This document shows positions 24,601 through 39,600 of a stretch of DNA of 64,000 nt, piece after piece (position 1 is the stretch's first letter; each line of letters opens with the position of its first letter). The DNA comes from Liopterus haemorrhoidalis (taxonomy: Eukaryota; Arthropoda; Insecta; Coleoptera; Dytiscidae). The notes beneath the pieces are model-generated. The model was given only the letters and a program-made list of their open reading frames with translations, was not told the origin of the DNA and ran no database searches. Both the position numbers and the translations under genes were made by a program. The stretch covers positions 12,858,625 through 12,922,624 of the forward strand of contig OZ020624.1 in assembly GCA_963971575.1 (NCBI GenBank), written 5' to 3'.

Positions 24601-27600
24601 ATAAGATATCGACTTGCTTTTTGCTTACGACGATTACCCATACAAATACTGAAAAACTTATTTCAGGATTTGGTCCTAATCAACCCCTAAAGGGATGGAT
24701 CTACAATCAAGGTGAATTATACATCTCGTCGTATTTCCTCTGTTCGTTTAGTTGCAACATTAATTTTTGGCACATAGATGTCTTTTTAAAATATATCGAA
24801 ATAGTATTGACAGTTTTTATTAAATTTCACCCTTAAAGGGTGAAAAGGGGTGAATTGTGATTTTAAGGATTCCTTAATATCTCTTAGGACCAATAAGATA
24901 TCGACTTGCTTTTTGCTTACGAAGATTAGCCATATATATACCGAAAAATTTATTTCAGGATTTTGTCCTAATCAACTCCTAAAGGGGTGAACCTACAATC
25001 GGGGTGGATTATACATCCTGTTGTATTTCCTGTGTTCGTTTAGTTGCAACATTAATTTTTGGTCTTTTAAATAGGTGTATTTTTAAAATATCTCAAAATG
25101 GTATTGACAGTTTTTTTAAATTTCACCCCTAAAGGGTGAAAAGGGGTGAATTGTGATTTCAAGTATTCCTTAATATCTCTTACGACCAATAATTAACCCC
25201 TCCTAATCAACCCCTAAACGGTGGATCTACAATTGGGGTGAATTATACATCCCGTCGTATTCCCTGTATTTGTTGAGTTATAAGGTTTCTTTTTGGCACA
25301 TAGGCGTATTTTTAAAATATCTCGAAATGGGTTTGACAATTTTTTTAAATTTAACCCCTAAAGGATAAAAAGGGGTAAAATGTGATTTCAAGGATTGTTT
25401 AACATTTTTTAGGACCAATAAGATATCGATTTGGTTTTTGCTTACAAAAACTACCCATGCAAATACCGAAAAACTAATTTTTGGATTTTGTCCTAATCAA
25501 CCCCTTAAGGGGTGAATCTACAATCGGGATGAATTATACATCCCGTCGTATTTCCTGTGTTCGTTTAGTTGCAGCATTACTTTTTGGCACATAGGTGTTT
25601 TTTTTTTTTTAATATTTCGAAATGATTTTGACATTTTTTTAAATTTCACCCCTTAAGGGTGAAAAGGGGTGAAATGTGATTTCAGTAATTCCTTAATTCT
25701 TTTAGAACCAATAAGTTATCGACTTTGTGTTTGCTTACAAAAATTATCCATACAAATGCCGAAAAACTTATTTCAGGATTTCGTCCTAATTAACCCTTAA
25801 AGGGGTGATTCTACAAACGGGGTAGATTATACATCGCTTCGTATTTCCTGTGTTTGTTGAGTTATAACGTTTCTTTTTGGCACATAGGTGTCTTTTTAAA
25901 ATTTCTCGAAATGGTTTTAACAGGTTTTTACCTTAACAGTTTTTTACCTTAACAAATATCACCCCTTAAGGGTGAAAAGAGGGAATTGTGATTTCAAGGA
26001 CGCCTTAATATCTTCTAGGATCAATAAGATATAGACTTGGTTTTTGCTTACAAAGATTACCTATACAAATGCCGAAAAATAAATTTCAGGATTTTACCTT
26101 AATTAACTCCTAAAGAGATGAATCTACATTTGGGGTGAATTATAGAACCCTTTGTATTTCCAGCGGTTGTTTCCATTTTGGCATATATGTGTTTTGACAG
26201 TTTTGTTTTACTCCTAAGGGGTAAATTAGTATTTTTTTGTTAGAAATAAAAAATTCGGAGAGTACATTTTTCAGTATGACGTAAGAACCCACTAAGAAAG
26301 GATTTTTTCAAGTTCGACCCCTATCTGGTGAAAAGGAATAAAATGTTTTTTCACGGATTCCTCAATATCTCTTAGGAGAGATGAGATATCGACTAGATTT
26401 TTTGTTACAAAGGTTACCCATACACAAGTTTAAAAACAAACTACGGATTTTATGCCAATGAGACCATCAATATACCGTAGCGAAGCACGGGTTTTCAGCT
26501 AGTACACATATAAAATCGTAACTAAGCTACCTACTCATAATCAACGCCCAGCCCAAACCACTGAACCTACAATCATGAAATTCGGCGAGTATATTCCCTC
26601 CATGACGTAAGCACCCACTAAGAACGGATTTTTCGAACCTCATCCTCTAAGTGGGTGAAAAGGGGGTTAAAAGGGGTAAAATGTGGCTTCACGGTTTCCT
26701 TAATATCTCTTTGGTCCAATAAGATATCGACCTGGTTTTTGCTTACAAAGATTACGCATGTAAATATAAAAAAAAACTTTATTCATGATTTTTTCCTAAT
26801 CAACCCCTAAAGGAGTGAATCTACAATCAGGGTGAATTATAGAACCCTTCGCATCTTCTGTGTTTATGGTGTTACAACATTCCTTTTTCGCATATAGGCG
26901 TCTTTTTAAAATATTTAGAAATAGTTTTGACCATTTTTTAAAATTTCACCCTTAAAGGGGTAAATTGGCATTTTTTATTCGATAGGATGTTGTCTAGACA
27001 AAGAAACATAAAATTCGGGGAGTATATCCCTTTCATGACTTTCATGACCCCTTAAGAAACGATTTTTCGAAATTCGACCTCTCGGGGGGGAAAAGGGGTG
27101 AAATGTGTTTCCATGGATTCCTCAGTATCTTTTAGGTCAAGAATATATCGCCTTGCTTTTGCTTACAAAGACTACCCACATAAATGTTGAAAAACTTATT
27201 TTTCAGGATTTTGTACTAATCAACCCCTAAATCTACAATCAGGGTGAATTATAGAACCCTTCGCAACTTCTGTGTTTGTTGTGTTATAAGATTTCTTTTA
27301 GGCATATAGGTGTCTTTTTAAAATATTTAATAAGTGTTTTGACCGTTTTTTTTTTTTAATTTCACCCGTTTCATGGGTTGAAATGGGATAAAATGTGTTT
27401 TCATGGATTCCTCAATATCTACAGGTCCAATAATATATCGCCTTCATTTTTGCTTATAAATATTATCCATATAAATGTTGAAAAATTTATTTCAGGATTT
27501 TGTCCTATTCATCCCCTAAAAGGGTGAATCTACAATCAGGGAGAATTATAGAACCCGACGTAATTCCTGTGTTTGTTGAGTTATTAAATTCCTATTTGGC

Positions 27601-30600
27601 ATATAGATGTCTTTTTAAAATATCTCGAAATGATTTTGACAGTTTTTCAAAATTTCACCCCTAAAGGGGTAAAAGGATATTTTTTAATTTGATAGAACAT
27701 CCCTTGGACATCGATACAGGATATTCGCAAAGTATATTCCCTCCATGAGGTAAGCATACACTAAGACGGGATTTTTCGAAATTCAACCTCGGGCTTCAAA
27801 CCCAAGGGTTGAAATGTAATTTCATGGATTCCTAAATATCTCTACGTACCAATAAGATATCGTCTTCGTTTTACTTACAAAGATTACCCATATAAATATT
27901 GAAAAACTTATTTCAGGATTTTGTTAGGGGATCAACCCCTAAAGGGGTGAATTTCCGATCAGGTTAATTATACAACCCATCATATTCCCTGTGTTTGTTG
28001 AGTTATAAAATTCTATTTGGCATATAGGTGTCTTCAAAATATCTCGAATCAGTTTTTAAAATTTCACCCTTAAGGGGTAAATGGGAATTTTGTACTCGAT
28101 TGAACATCCCTTGGACATAGATAAATAAAATTCGTGAAGTATATTTCCTCCATGACGTAAGCACCCACTAAGACGAGATTTTTCGAAATTCCACCCCTAA
28201 GAAGTGAAAAGGGGTGAAATGTGATTTCAAGGATTCCTCAATACCTCTTAAAACCTATTTTAGGGTATTTTTTACTCGATAGAACGTCCTCTGGACAAGA
28301 TACATTAAATTCGTAAAGTATATTCCCTGTATGATGTAAGTACCCACTAAGACGGTATTTTTCGAAATTCAACCCCTAAGGGCTGAAAAGTGATATCAAG
28401 GATTCCTTAATATCTCTTAGTACCAATAAGATATCGACTTGGCTTTTGCTTATAAAGATTAACCATACAAATGCCGAAAATTTTGTTTCTAGATTCTGTC
28501 CTTATCAACTAAAACTTACTTACCATAAAGGGGTAAATCTATAATCGGGGTGAATTTATACAACCCGTCATATTTCCTGTGTTTATTAAGTTATAACATT
28601 CATTTTTGGCACACCGGTGTCTTTTTCAAATATCTCGAGAAGTTTTTGACAGTCTTTTAAAATTTCACCACTAAATGTAAATGGGGGGGAGGTAAATGGA
28701 TATTTATATTCGATAGAACTTCTCTTGGATATAGAGACATGAAATTCGGGAAGTATATTCCTTCCGTGATGCAAGCACTCATTAAGGCCCAGTTGCACAG
28801 TAACCGCTTATGTTTTTATTTAGGTTTAAGTTTTAGCTTATGGTTTAGTTAGTTTTTGGTTGAAACTTAAGCCTAAACAGGAAATACTTAAGCGGTAGAT
28901 TTGTTTGGTTTAAGCCAAAATAAACTCTCAAATAGGACAGGTTATGTGTCATATTCAAATTAATCAGATTAAATTTGATTGAATGAAAATGTTATATATT
29001 AATATATTTATACGTTTTCGCCGCATACCCGTCTATAGGCACCGGTATGATTATATTAGTCAATGGGACGATTGATGAGAAATTTTACAATAGATTTCGA
29101 GTAAATAGTAATATTAAGTAAATAAAGTTGTAATTCAATATTATATCAAATATCGCAATTTGTACCTTGCGTCATCAATATATTAAAATGTCTAATATTC
29201 AAATGGAACAGTGTAATGTACGCCAAGACTTATATCGCACGTTTTTCTTGAGTTCTGGGAGCAATAGATTGAACAATCTTAATCCAGATCTAGAAACAGA
29301 TGTTAATTTTATAAACGATGTACCTAACACAGTAATAAATCAAAGCAGAAGATATAATGGGGTCATTCCATATCAAGTGGTCTAGTGGTCCCTGCTCGAC
29401 CATCACGGATCTTGATGAAATTTTGTATGGACATTCACACATGTCCTCAACGAACATTGGTAAAGTTTTACGTTCATCCATGCAATACTTGCTGAGATTT
29501 AGTAATTTGTTTGATCCCATACCGCAGCCTTCTATGGTATGACTCCGAGATTTCGGAAACTTTGAGACACAGTATCTCTGGCAATATTTTGTTGAGAGAA
29601 ACAAAACTTTGCCAACTTATACAACTTTTTGCGCTCTATTAAACGAAATAATAAACAAATCTTCATGAGCGATTCCCGTGAAGAAAATTTGGATCAAACC
29701 TGGCCTAAAAAATTTGCAACTCGAAAAAATTTTAAAGTTTGACTTTTTATACCTCTGAAAGTAAAGGTACGATAAACGTGAAATTTTGCACACAATAACT
29801 TATTAATACAAGGTTAACGAATATAAAATTTCACACTCCTAATAGTTTTCATTAGTTCAGGAATTGAGTGTAAAATTGATGATTTTTGTGAAAATGCTAA
29901 AAACAGGGTATATTTAGCCCACTTTTACAAAAATATACCTTCTGGAAACTGTTTTAAATTATTTTCATTAGAAAGAACATGTTTTAATCCCCCTAAAAAA
30001 GTGGGATTGGTTTTTCATCCCTGGTATATAAGGCCTTAGAAATAGGGACAAAGTTGAGAACGTTTCTATCACATGCTGCTATCGCAATATCGCATGCATT
30101 CCATTATTTTTCATCTATTTTGTTTTATACAGGCATTATAAGTACCTAAATTGCGTTGATCCATGGTGACATTGTCACTACCAGTTCAGAAACTTGAACC
30201 AGTAACCCCATCGCCATAGGGTTCACGCTCGATAGCCGTGCAATACCAGCCACGGGTGGGTTTCTTGGTTGAGGATCCCAAGCCTCTAGTTTGGTTTCTT
30301 CGTTAAGGTTCCAAAGCCTTGTGTGGGTATCTGTCCGGTTCCCAAGCCAATGATTGGGAGCTTATTCTAGGTTTCTAAGCCTGAAGTGGGTATCTTACAT
30401 GGTTCCCAAGCCGAAGTCCATGATGTTTGTATGAATTGCCAAATTCCAACTATTGCTCATTTATTATTGAATTTAGTAGCCATTTTTTTCAGTGTCACTT
30501 CTTGGAATTGATACTGTCGGCCTGGTGACATAACTGATGGTGCTGGAAGGCCACAAATAAGGTGTTGTGCTGGAACCCAACAAATATCTTTGAGTGTAAA

Positions 30601-33600
30601 GTTGATGATTTTTGTGAAAATGCTAAAAACAGGGTATATTTAGCCCATTTTTACAAAAATATACCTTCTGCAAACTGTTTTAAATTATTTTAATTAGAAA
30701 GAGCATGTTTTAAACCCCCTAAAAAAGTAGGATTGGGTTTTCATCCCTGTTAGATAAGGCCTTAGAAATAGGGACAAAGTTGAGGATATTGCTATCGAAA
30801 TGTCATATACTTCAATATGCATTTTTTTACATTGTGTCACTTTCCTTTCATTCCTGCTGAAGTTTAAAGTGTATAATTAATTTTTGTACGCTATATGAAT
30901 CTGTTAGTCTGCTAGCGGTGGTTCTACACGGATGACATTTTTTAAATATTTTGTTAGTGCTGTCACGCGTCAGCATGTTTTGGGTATAGAATTCTGTACT
31001 GTTAGCAGCGGTGGTCTGCAAGAAGAAAGATAGAAAGCTAGCACCACAATAGTTGGCACAAGAGATCATCACCAGTTTGTGCCAGTTGATTTGAATTCGA
31101 TTTCTGTCAGCTAAGTTTCAAATGACACAGTTAACTTTGTGGCCAAACTTTCCAATTCTGTCGATCCTAATTTAAAATTAGCCGAACTATTTCCCGGTTG
31201 TTATGTTGCCTGCATTTATGACAATAAGTGGTGGGTAGGCAATGTTGTAAAAATTTCTCTGGAACAAAATGATGCTTTGGTAAAATTTATGCATCTGCGA
31301 GGCCCAGCTCATTCATTTTATTGGCCCGAAAGAAAAGATATTTGTTGGGTTCCAGCACAACACCTTATTTGTGGCCTTCCAGCACCATCAGTTATGTCAC
31401 CAGGCCGACAGTACCAATTCCAAGAAGTGACACTGAAGAAAGTGGCTACTATTCAATAATAAATGAGCAATAGTTGGAATTTGGCAATTCATACAAACAT
31501 CATGTACTTCGGCTTGGGAACCATGTAAGATACCCACTTCAGGCTTAGGAACTTAGAATAAGCTGCCCAATCATTGGCTTGGGAACCGGACAGATACCCA
31601 CACAAGGCTTTGGAACCTTAACGAAGAAACCAAACTAGAGGCTTGGGATCCTCAACCAAGAAACCCACCCGTGGCTGGTATTGCACGGCTATCGGGTGTG
31701 AACCCTATGGCGATGGGGTTACTGGTTCAAGTTTCTGAACTGGTAGTAACAATGTCACCATGGATCAACGCAATTTAGGTACTTATAATGCCTGTATAAA
31801 ACAAACAAGATGGAAAATAATGGAATGCATGCGATATTGCGATAGCAGCATGTGATAGAAACGTTCTCAACTTTGTCCCTATTTCTAAGGCCTTATATAC
31901 CAGGGATGAAAAACCAATCCCACTTTTTTAGGGGGATTAAAACATGCTCTTTCTAATGAAAATAATTTAAAACAGTTTCCAGAAGGTATATTTTTGTAAA
32001 AGTGGGCTAAATATACCCTGTTTTTAGCATTTTCACAAAATTCATCAACTTTACACTCAATTCCTGAACTAATGAAAAATATTAGGAGTGTGAAATTTTA
32101 TATTCGTTAACCTTGTATTGATAAGTTATTGTGTGCAAAATTTCACGTTTATCGTACCTTTACTTTCAGAGGTATAAAAAGCCAAACTTTAAAATTTTTT
32201 CGAGTTGCAAATTTTTTAGGCCAGGTTTGATCCAAATTTTCTTCACGGGAATCGCTCATGAAGATTTGTTTATTATTTTGTTTAATAAAGCGCAAAAAGA
32301 TGTATAAGTTGGCAAAGTTTTGTTTCTCTCAACAAAATATTGGCAGAGATAGTGTGTCTCAAAGTTGCCGAAATCTCGGAGTTTTACCATAGAAGGCTGC
32401 GGTATGCGGTCAAACAAATTACTAAATCTCAGCAAGTATTGCATGGATGAACGTAAAAATTTACCAATGTTCGTTAGGGACATGTGTGAATGTCCATACA
32501 AAATTTCATCGAAATCCGTGATGGTCGAGCAGGGCACTTCTCTGAAATCAGACCACTTGACATGGAATGACCCAATGACAACATTCGAGTTAGGAACAAT
32601 TATAAATATTTATTTTTCTAATTTATAATGTATAAATAATAAAATTGTTTATAAATGTAAATATCTTGTCTATGATTTGCCCATAATTTAAAATTTATTA
32701 TTTCTAACTCTTTCTCTGAGCATTCTGTCACTAAACCACCTCCAGTCACTTTCGGTGAATACTTATTGTCGGCATTTTTGTTTTCTTGTAAAGTTTTCTT
32801 TTATATATGTATATATTTTAATATTCTGCTTCTCTGTAAGAGTGACCGCTTACGTTGTTAAATTCATCACGTATGTTCGTCCAACGAGATTTTTTTTTTC
32901 CTTCCAAAACATTTAATTTAATTTTTTACACACAATAATATATTTATGTTTTTTTAATAAATTTTATAGAAGACCAACTCTTCTGATAAGTTCGTCGTAT
33001 ATTTATTTTTACGTTTCTTTTACCGTATTTTCGATTTCTGGTAAAATTTGCATTAATTGTATGGTTTAATAATAGGCTGACCATTTTCTTAAGAAAGCAA
33101 TGCGGGACGGAGAAAAAAAAAAGGTCCTCACCTCCCAAATCTAAGTGAAGAGCAAAAAAAAGGCCCACATCTCCCAAAATCCAAGTGAAAAGCAAAAAAA
33201 AGGTCCTCATCTCCCAAAATCCAAGTAAAGAGCAAAAAAAAGTCCTCACCTCCCAAATCCAAAATGCGGGACAAAATGTTAAAATGCGGGACTTTTGCGG
33301 GACGCATCTTAATGCGGGACAAAATGTTAAAATGCGGACGAATGGTCACCTATATAATAAACTACTTGACAAGTAACATTGACAATTATGTTTATATTGA
33401 ATTTTAAAAATTCCGCGCCAAATATTAATTTTCCATTACCAACTTTGTGATTTGCCGACCGGCGTAGCGTAGTGGTAACACATGTGCTCTGCGTTGCGAA
33501 GGTCTCGGGTTCGAATCCCGTTTAGGCATGGACATTTTCTCAAATAATAATTGTCCTGGCTAATTGCCACAGCAGCAAAGGCCATTAAATTAAAAAAAAA

Positions 33601-36600
33601 AAAATTTGTGAATTTATCATATCAGTTGGCTGAGCTAAGTAGTTTTTTATTTTTAACTGTGCAACATCTGGCGCTTAAGTATTTGGTTTAAGCTGAAGCT
33701 TAAGGTTTAGCTAAACTCATACGTAAGTGGTAACTTTGCAACTGGGCCTAAGAAGAGATTTTTCGAAATTCGAGCCCTAAGGGCTGAAATGTAATTTGAA
33801 CATTCCATTTTGGTACATAATTTTCTATTTAAAATATTTAGAAAACGTTTTGAAAGTTTTTAAATTTCATCCCTAAAGGGGTAAATTGGTATTTTTTATT
33901 CGAAAGAACGTCCCTTGACATAAAGATATGAAATTCAGGAAATATATTCCCTCCATGTCGCAAGCATCCGCTTATATGGAATTTTTCGAAATTCGAACCC
34001 TAGGGGATGAAAAGTGAAAAAATGTTTTCCTCGGATTCTTCATTATCTCTTAGATCCAATGGTATATTGATTTGGATTTTGCTTACAATGTTATCCGTAT
34101 ATGTGTTTAAAAATAAAAATCAGGATTTTGCTCTAATCATCAATCCCTAAAGGGGCGATTCTAGATTCGGGTTGAATTATAGAACCCTTTGTAGCTTCTG
34201 TCTTTCTTGTATTATAACTATGTTGTACTTTTTCGTATTGAGGTGTCATTTTAATATAATTAGTTTCAAGATCATTTCATTTTGACCGTTTTTTTTTTTT
34301 TTTTCCTATATATTTTTCTATTTAGTTCTCACTTCTGACAGTAACCTTATCTCAGAAATTATCCATTTACCTCCTATTGGTTGTTCGGATCACTGTGTTC
34401 TTAAAACTGCAATACAACTTATTCAAGAAAAACCTTCTAATTCAGGTTTTTTTAAAAAAGTAGACTATATATCTCTTTCTTGTAATCTACAGGAAGTTAA
34501 TTGGGATGTTATCATTAATAACACTGATATTGACCTGGCGTGGAATACTTTCGAAGAAACTATCAAGGAAATGGTCGAAAAATGCACCAAAACAATTAAA
34601 CCGTCATTTAATAAGAAGTTACCGTGGTTTAACTTTGAATGCAACGATCTTTTGAAAAATAAACGAAGATTTTGGCAACGATACAGACGATCAAGACACC
34701 CGGATGACTACATAATATTCAGACAGTCTTCCAACCAATTAACAGCAGCTTTAAGACGTGCTAGAACCTCCTTTGAAAATGGCATTATGTTACGTGGGCC
34801 TTCGGCCTTTTACAAGTACGTCAGAAGTCGGCTATGCTCCAAAGTTGGCACTCCCATGTTGAAGAGACCTAACGGGGAATTATGCACGTCCAATTCTGAA
34901 GTCGCCGAAGCCCTTGGTGAGTACTTTGCACTGACATTTGACACATCTGACTCAGTTATTTATCCACAATTACCAGCTGAAACACGAGTCTCAAATAATC
35001 TTACTGCAATAGAATTTGAGTCCGATGATGTTGTACAAGTGCTCCGATCACTAAAATCTTCATCTCCTGGACCAGATCAGATAAGTTCACAAATTCTCAG
35101 TAACTGTGCTGACCAACTATCTCATCCTATTTCAAACCTTATGAAACTTTCATTTAGGACTGGCAAGCTTCCACAAGCATGGTTAACTGCGCAGGTAACG
35201 CCAATATTCAAGAAAGGAGATAAATTTTCAACCGAAAATTACAGACCAATTAGTCTTACCTCCCACATATGTAAGAGTATGGAAAGAATAATTGCCAGAC
35301 AGCTCCAGGTCCATGTTACACGTTACAACTTGATACCCGAGCAGCAGCATGGATTTCAACCTAAAAGATCCACTTGCACTAACCTCTTAGTAGCCACAAA
35401 TGAATGGACCGTCGCTCACGACAAAGGACTCCCAACTGATGTCATTTATCTCGATTTTGCCAAGGCGTTTGACAAAGTACCAACTGCTTTACTCATACAT
35501 AAGCTTGAGCACCTTGGCATAAGAGATAACTTATTAAACTGGATCTCAGCTTTCCTAACAAATCGAACTTTTCGCGTTCGCGTTGGTAATGCTGTTTCGT
35601 CGACTAAAGATGTTCTGAGTGGTGTACCTCAAGGTTCCGTATTGGGGCCCTTGCTATTTATACTTTACACTGCAGATATTCCTGCCGCTTTTACATCCAG
35701 GTCCCTCATTTTTGCTGATGATATTAAACTTTTTGGAAATCCTCTAACATCTAGCAGAGATCTACAAGGCGATTTGGTCACTATTACTAATTGGTCTACA
35801 ATGTGGCGTCTTCCTCTGAACCCGACTAAATGCACTGTTTTACACATTGGACCAAATAATCCAAACTCACCGTACTACATCAATAACACCAGGCTTACAG
35901 TGGTTTCAGAGCAGAGTGATCTAGGAGTGATCATTTCGAATGATTTAAGCTGGTCCAAGCAAGTGGGCCAAGTAGTGAGAAAATCAAACACGGCTCTTTA
36001 CATGCTAAGTAAAACATTTAATAATATGTCACCAAATTTGGTTGCCAAACTTTACAAAACCTATATCAGACCTCACCTAGAATACTCAGTCAGTGTCTGG
36101 TCACCGTACTTTCAACGTGACATTCAAGCGATGGAATCTGTCCAACGACGTGCCAGCAGACTGCCACGTGCAATTCGCGGTCTTCAATATCCGGAGCGGC
36201 TCCAGCATCTCAAGCTGCCTATTCTTTCCAAAAGAAGAGCGAGAGGTGATCTCATCCAAACATGGAGAATTCTACACAACGATTTTTCCCTTAACTTGTG
36301 CTATATGTTCAAGTTAAGTAATAACACAAGACTTCGCGGACATACCCTAAAACTAAGTCGTGAAAAATTTAAACGAATCCCCCGTGAGAATTTTCTTACG
36401 AACAGAGTTTTCCATAAGTGGAACGAGTTACCCAGTGACACTGTGAGTGCAACTTCAGTGAACTCTTTCAAAAACTGTTTAGATTCCCAAATGTCAACAG
36501 TGTAGAATCTTTTCTTTTTTTTCTCTCTCTCTCTTTGCTATTTTTGTTTATTTTTGATTATTGTTTCTTATTCTGAATATTTGTAAATATTGTTAAATTT

Positions 36601-39600
36601 AATTGTAAAATTTATTTATGTAGAACAGTGTAAAACTTTTTTTTTTTTCTTTTGCTATTTTTGTTCATTTTTGTTCTCTTATTTTAATTATATTAAAAAT
36701 GCTAATTTAATTATGTAAAAATTGCTAATTTTTGTTATGTATAATTGCTGTATGTAATGTATCTATTGAATTTACAAGCTATTAAGCTTTAATTCTGTAC
36801 AGTATAATAATAATAATAATAATATTTCACCCCTAAATTGCATTTTTTATATTTCCCTAAATTTCATTGGTACATTTGTATTTTTTAGTAGACAATTGAA
36901 ATTCGGGGACTATATTTCTTCCATGACGTAAGCAACCACTAAGAAAATATTTCTCGAAATTCGACCCCCAGAGGATAAAAACGGATTTCTTAATATCTCT
37001 TGATGAAATAACGACTTGGTTTTGACTTACTATGGTTACCCGTACGCATGTATAAAAATGTAATTTAGGATTTTGTTTCAATCAACACTTAACGGGGCTA
37101 ATTTACATTAAATCAGGGCGACTTATATAATGTTTCGGAATTTATTTGTTTGTTGCGTTATAACATTCCTTTTTGGTATATATAGTAAAGCATAGTAATT
37201 TTAAAATACCTAGACTTTTAATACGATTTTTATCAAATTATTTCAAACAAAGTTTCCCACTCTACTAGAGTAATGCACATTGATTTGAATAGAAATAATA
37301 CGTGCTGAAATTTTTATTACATTAATATTTTAAAATATGAATTTTTTAGATTTTTGAAAATACTCCTAGATATTTTTGTGATATATGTGTATTGTGATTT
37401 AAAACTAAATAAATTCAACTAAAATTTGAAATTTTTCTTCAGATTGTAGTAAAAAAGCTTATTGACGGTTTGCCATCATCGTGCAATTATTATAAATCGT
37501 GATTCGTTATAGATCACATTGCTAACTCTCTCCTCAGGTGTAGGTTCACCCCGTTAGAGGCTCATTAGTGTAAAATTCGTAGTTTGTTTTTAAACATGTG
37601 CACGGGTAAATTTTATAAACAAAAACCTAGTTGATATCTCATCTATCTAAGAGATATTGAGGAATCCGTGAAATACATTTTACTCCTTTTCACCCAAAAG
37701 GGGTCGAAAAATCGTTTCTTAGTGGGTTCTTACGTCATATCGAGAAATATACTCTTGGAATTTCTTATTCCAATTAAAAATTCTTTAGGAATGAAATTTA
37801 AAATTTTAAACCGAAAGATTTTAAAAAGTCGCCTATATGCCAGAAAGGAATGTTATAACTCAAGAAGCACAGGAGATATAAACGGTTCGATGCTTACGTT
37901 ATGGAAGGAATATGTTCCCGGAATTCCATGTATCTAATCAAAAATATACCTATTTACCTTTTTATAGATAAAAAAAAACTTTTAAAAGAATTTCTAAAGA
38001 TTAGAAATATATATATATATATATTATTTATTCCTCCTGCGTCGCCTCTGGAGATCTATAACGCATTTTCTGCTCAAGTCTCGACTTTACTTGATACTTA
38101 TCGCAACTCGCAACTTTGCCTCTTGGGCGACTTTAATCTTCCCAAAGTAAGGTGGTTCTATGACGAAGACTCCTGCAGCGTTAACTCAGACTTTCACAAC
38201 GACAAAATTGCTGAGAGAATCGTCGACGAATTCAACTTTTTCTGTCTAGACCAATTTAACCTCATCAGTAACACATCTGGTCACATCCTAGATTTAGTTT
38301 TCAGTAACAACTCTAGTGTCACAGTTGCCCGTTGTGCCGATCCACTACTGGATGAAGATGTCCATCACCCTTCACTGGACTTATTTATTCAAGTAACTAA
38401 TCTCCAGTTTCTAGAATTTGACGTTCAGCGGGATAAGTTCAACTTCCACAAGGGTAACTATGAAGCGCTAAACACTGCTTTAGGAGATTTCAACTGGTCC
38501 AGTATCCTCACAAAAAATGATATAAATGCTGATGTTTCTTCCTTCTACAAAGTTCTGTACGACAATATCAATATACATATTCCTAAATTTGCCTGCAAAC
38601 CGAAAAAGTTTCCTAGATGGTTCACCAAGGATACTCGGTTACTATTAAGAGAAAAAAACAGAGCACTCTCAACCTTTAAATCAAGCAAGTTGCACAATGA
38701 CTACATACTCTATAGCAATCTGAGAAAAGTTTGTAAGGTAAACATTCGAATCGATCGCAATGATTACGTCTTCAACATTCAAAACAGTTTGTCGAACAAC
38801 CCAAAATCATTTTGGAGTTTCGTCAATCATGAAAAAAGTACTGGCACTGGTATTCCCAAAAACATGTCTTACAATGATCTAAAAGCTGAAACAGGTATGG
38901 ATATTTGCAACCTGTTCGCATCATATTTCGAGTCGGTGTACTCCAACGATAAGGTGGCGATACCCGTGTTCAACCATGTATATGGGTCAGTTTTGTCTCA
39001 CTTGGAAATTAACGAAGACATCGTTCTTAAAAAACTGAGCTCTCTTGATATAAACAAAGGCTGTGGACCTGATGGTGTACCTCCTTTATTGTTACGGCGT
39101 TGCTGTTCTACACTAACTGAACCTCTGACCAGCCTATTTCGTCTGTCGGTTGAAACTGGTATCTTCCCTTCCATGTGGAAAACTGCGTTTATAACACCAG
39201 TATTTAAATCCGGCTGTAAGTCACGGGTAGAGAACTACAGACCCATCTCTATCCTATCATGCATCTCCAAAGTCCTTGAATCGATCATCACTGATATAAT
39301 TTTTTCTTGCTACAAGAATACTATTATACCACAACAACACGGCTTCTTCATGGGGCGTTCCACAACAACAAATTTAATATCATTCAAGGACTACATTCTA
39401 TCTTCGTTGGAGACCGGGAACGAAGTTCACGCAGTATACACGGATTTCCGAAAGGCATTTGACCGAATTAATCATGACGTCCTTTTAGCCAAACTGAAAG
39501 CATATGGAATTCAGCCTCCCCTATCACTGTGGCTTAAGTCTTATCTACAGGGACGAGCCCAGCACGTTACAATTAACAACTGTACATCCCGAGTCATGAA

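Larger units (their letters stand above)
28786..33748. mobile_element. PIF/Harbinger element, 5 kb, carrying three nested insertions
   Basis: Inverted termini GGCCCAGTTGCACAGTAACC (left) and, read inward from the right, GGCCCAGTTGCAAAGTTACC are flanked by TAA on both sides (28783-28785 and 33749-33751), the PIF/Harbinger signature. The flanking Helitron-family unit rejoins correctly (CACT..TAAGAAGAGATTTTTCGA) when it is removed, confirming the limits. Its own DNA is about 1.3 kb; the rest is a long-inverted-repeat element, a hAT MITE and a SINE. A short frame (from 29188) is its only coding trace. Confidence 0.85.

Noticed and set aside
22985..24836. several 60-92 codon frames that resemble each other
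   Set aside because: They are the same frame of the ~290 bp tandem Helitron unit repeated, so likeness is due to DNA repetition and not a gene family.
22926..26502. CRISPR-like or bacterial repeat array
   Set aside because: Units are ~290 bp and diverged, lack spacers, and lie between Helitron ends in a eukaryotic genome.
33454..33530. a functional tRNA gene
   Set aside because: The tRNA-like head is followed by a SINE body, A tail and flanking duplication; the acceptor stem does not pair well.
28786..37190. continuous gene between Harbinger and LINE frames
   Set aside because: Frames belong to distinct nested elements with readable target duplications.
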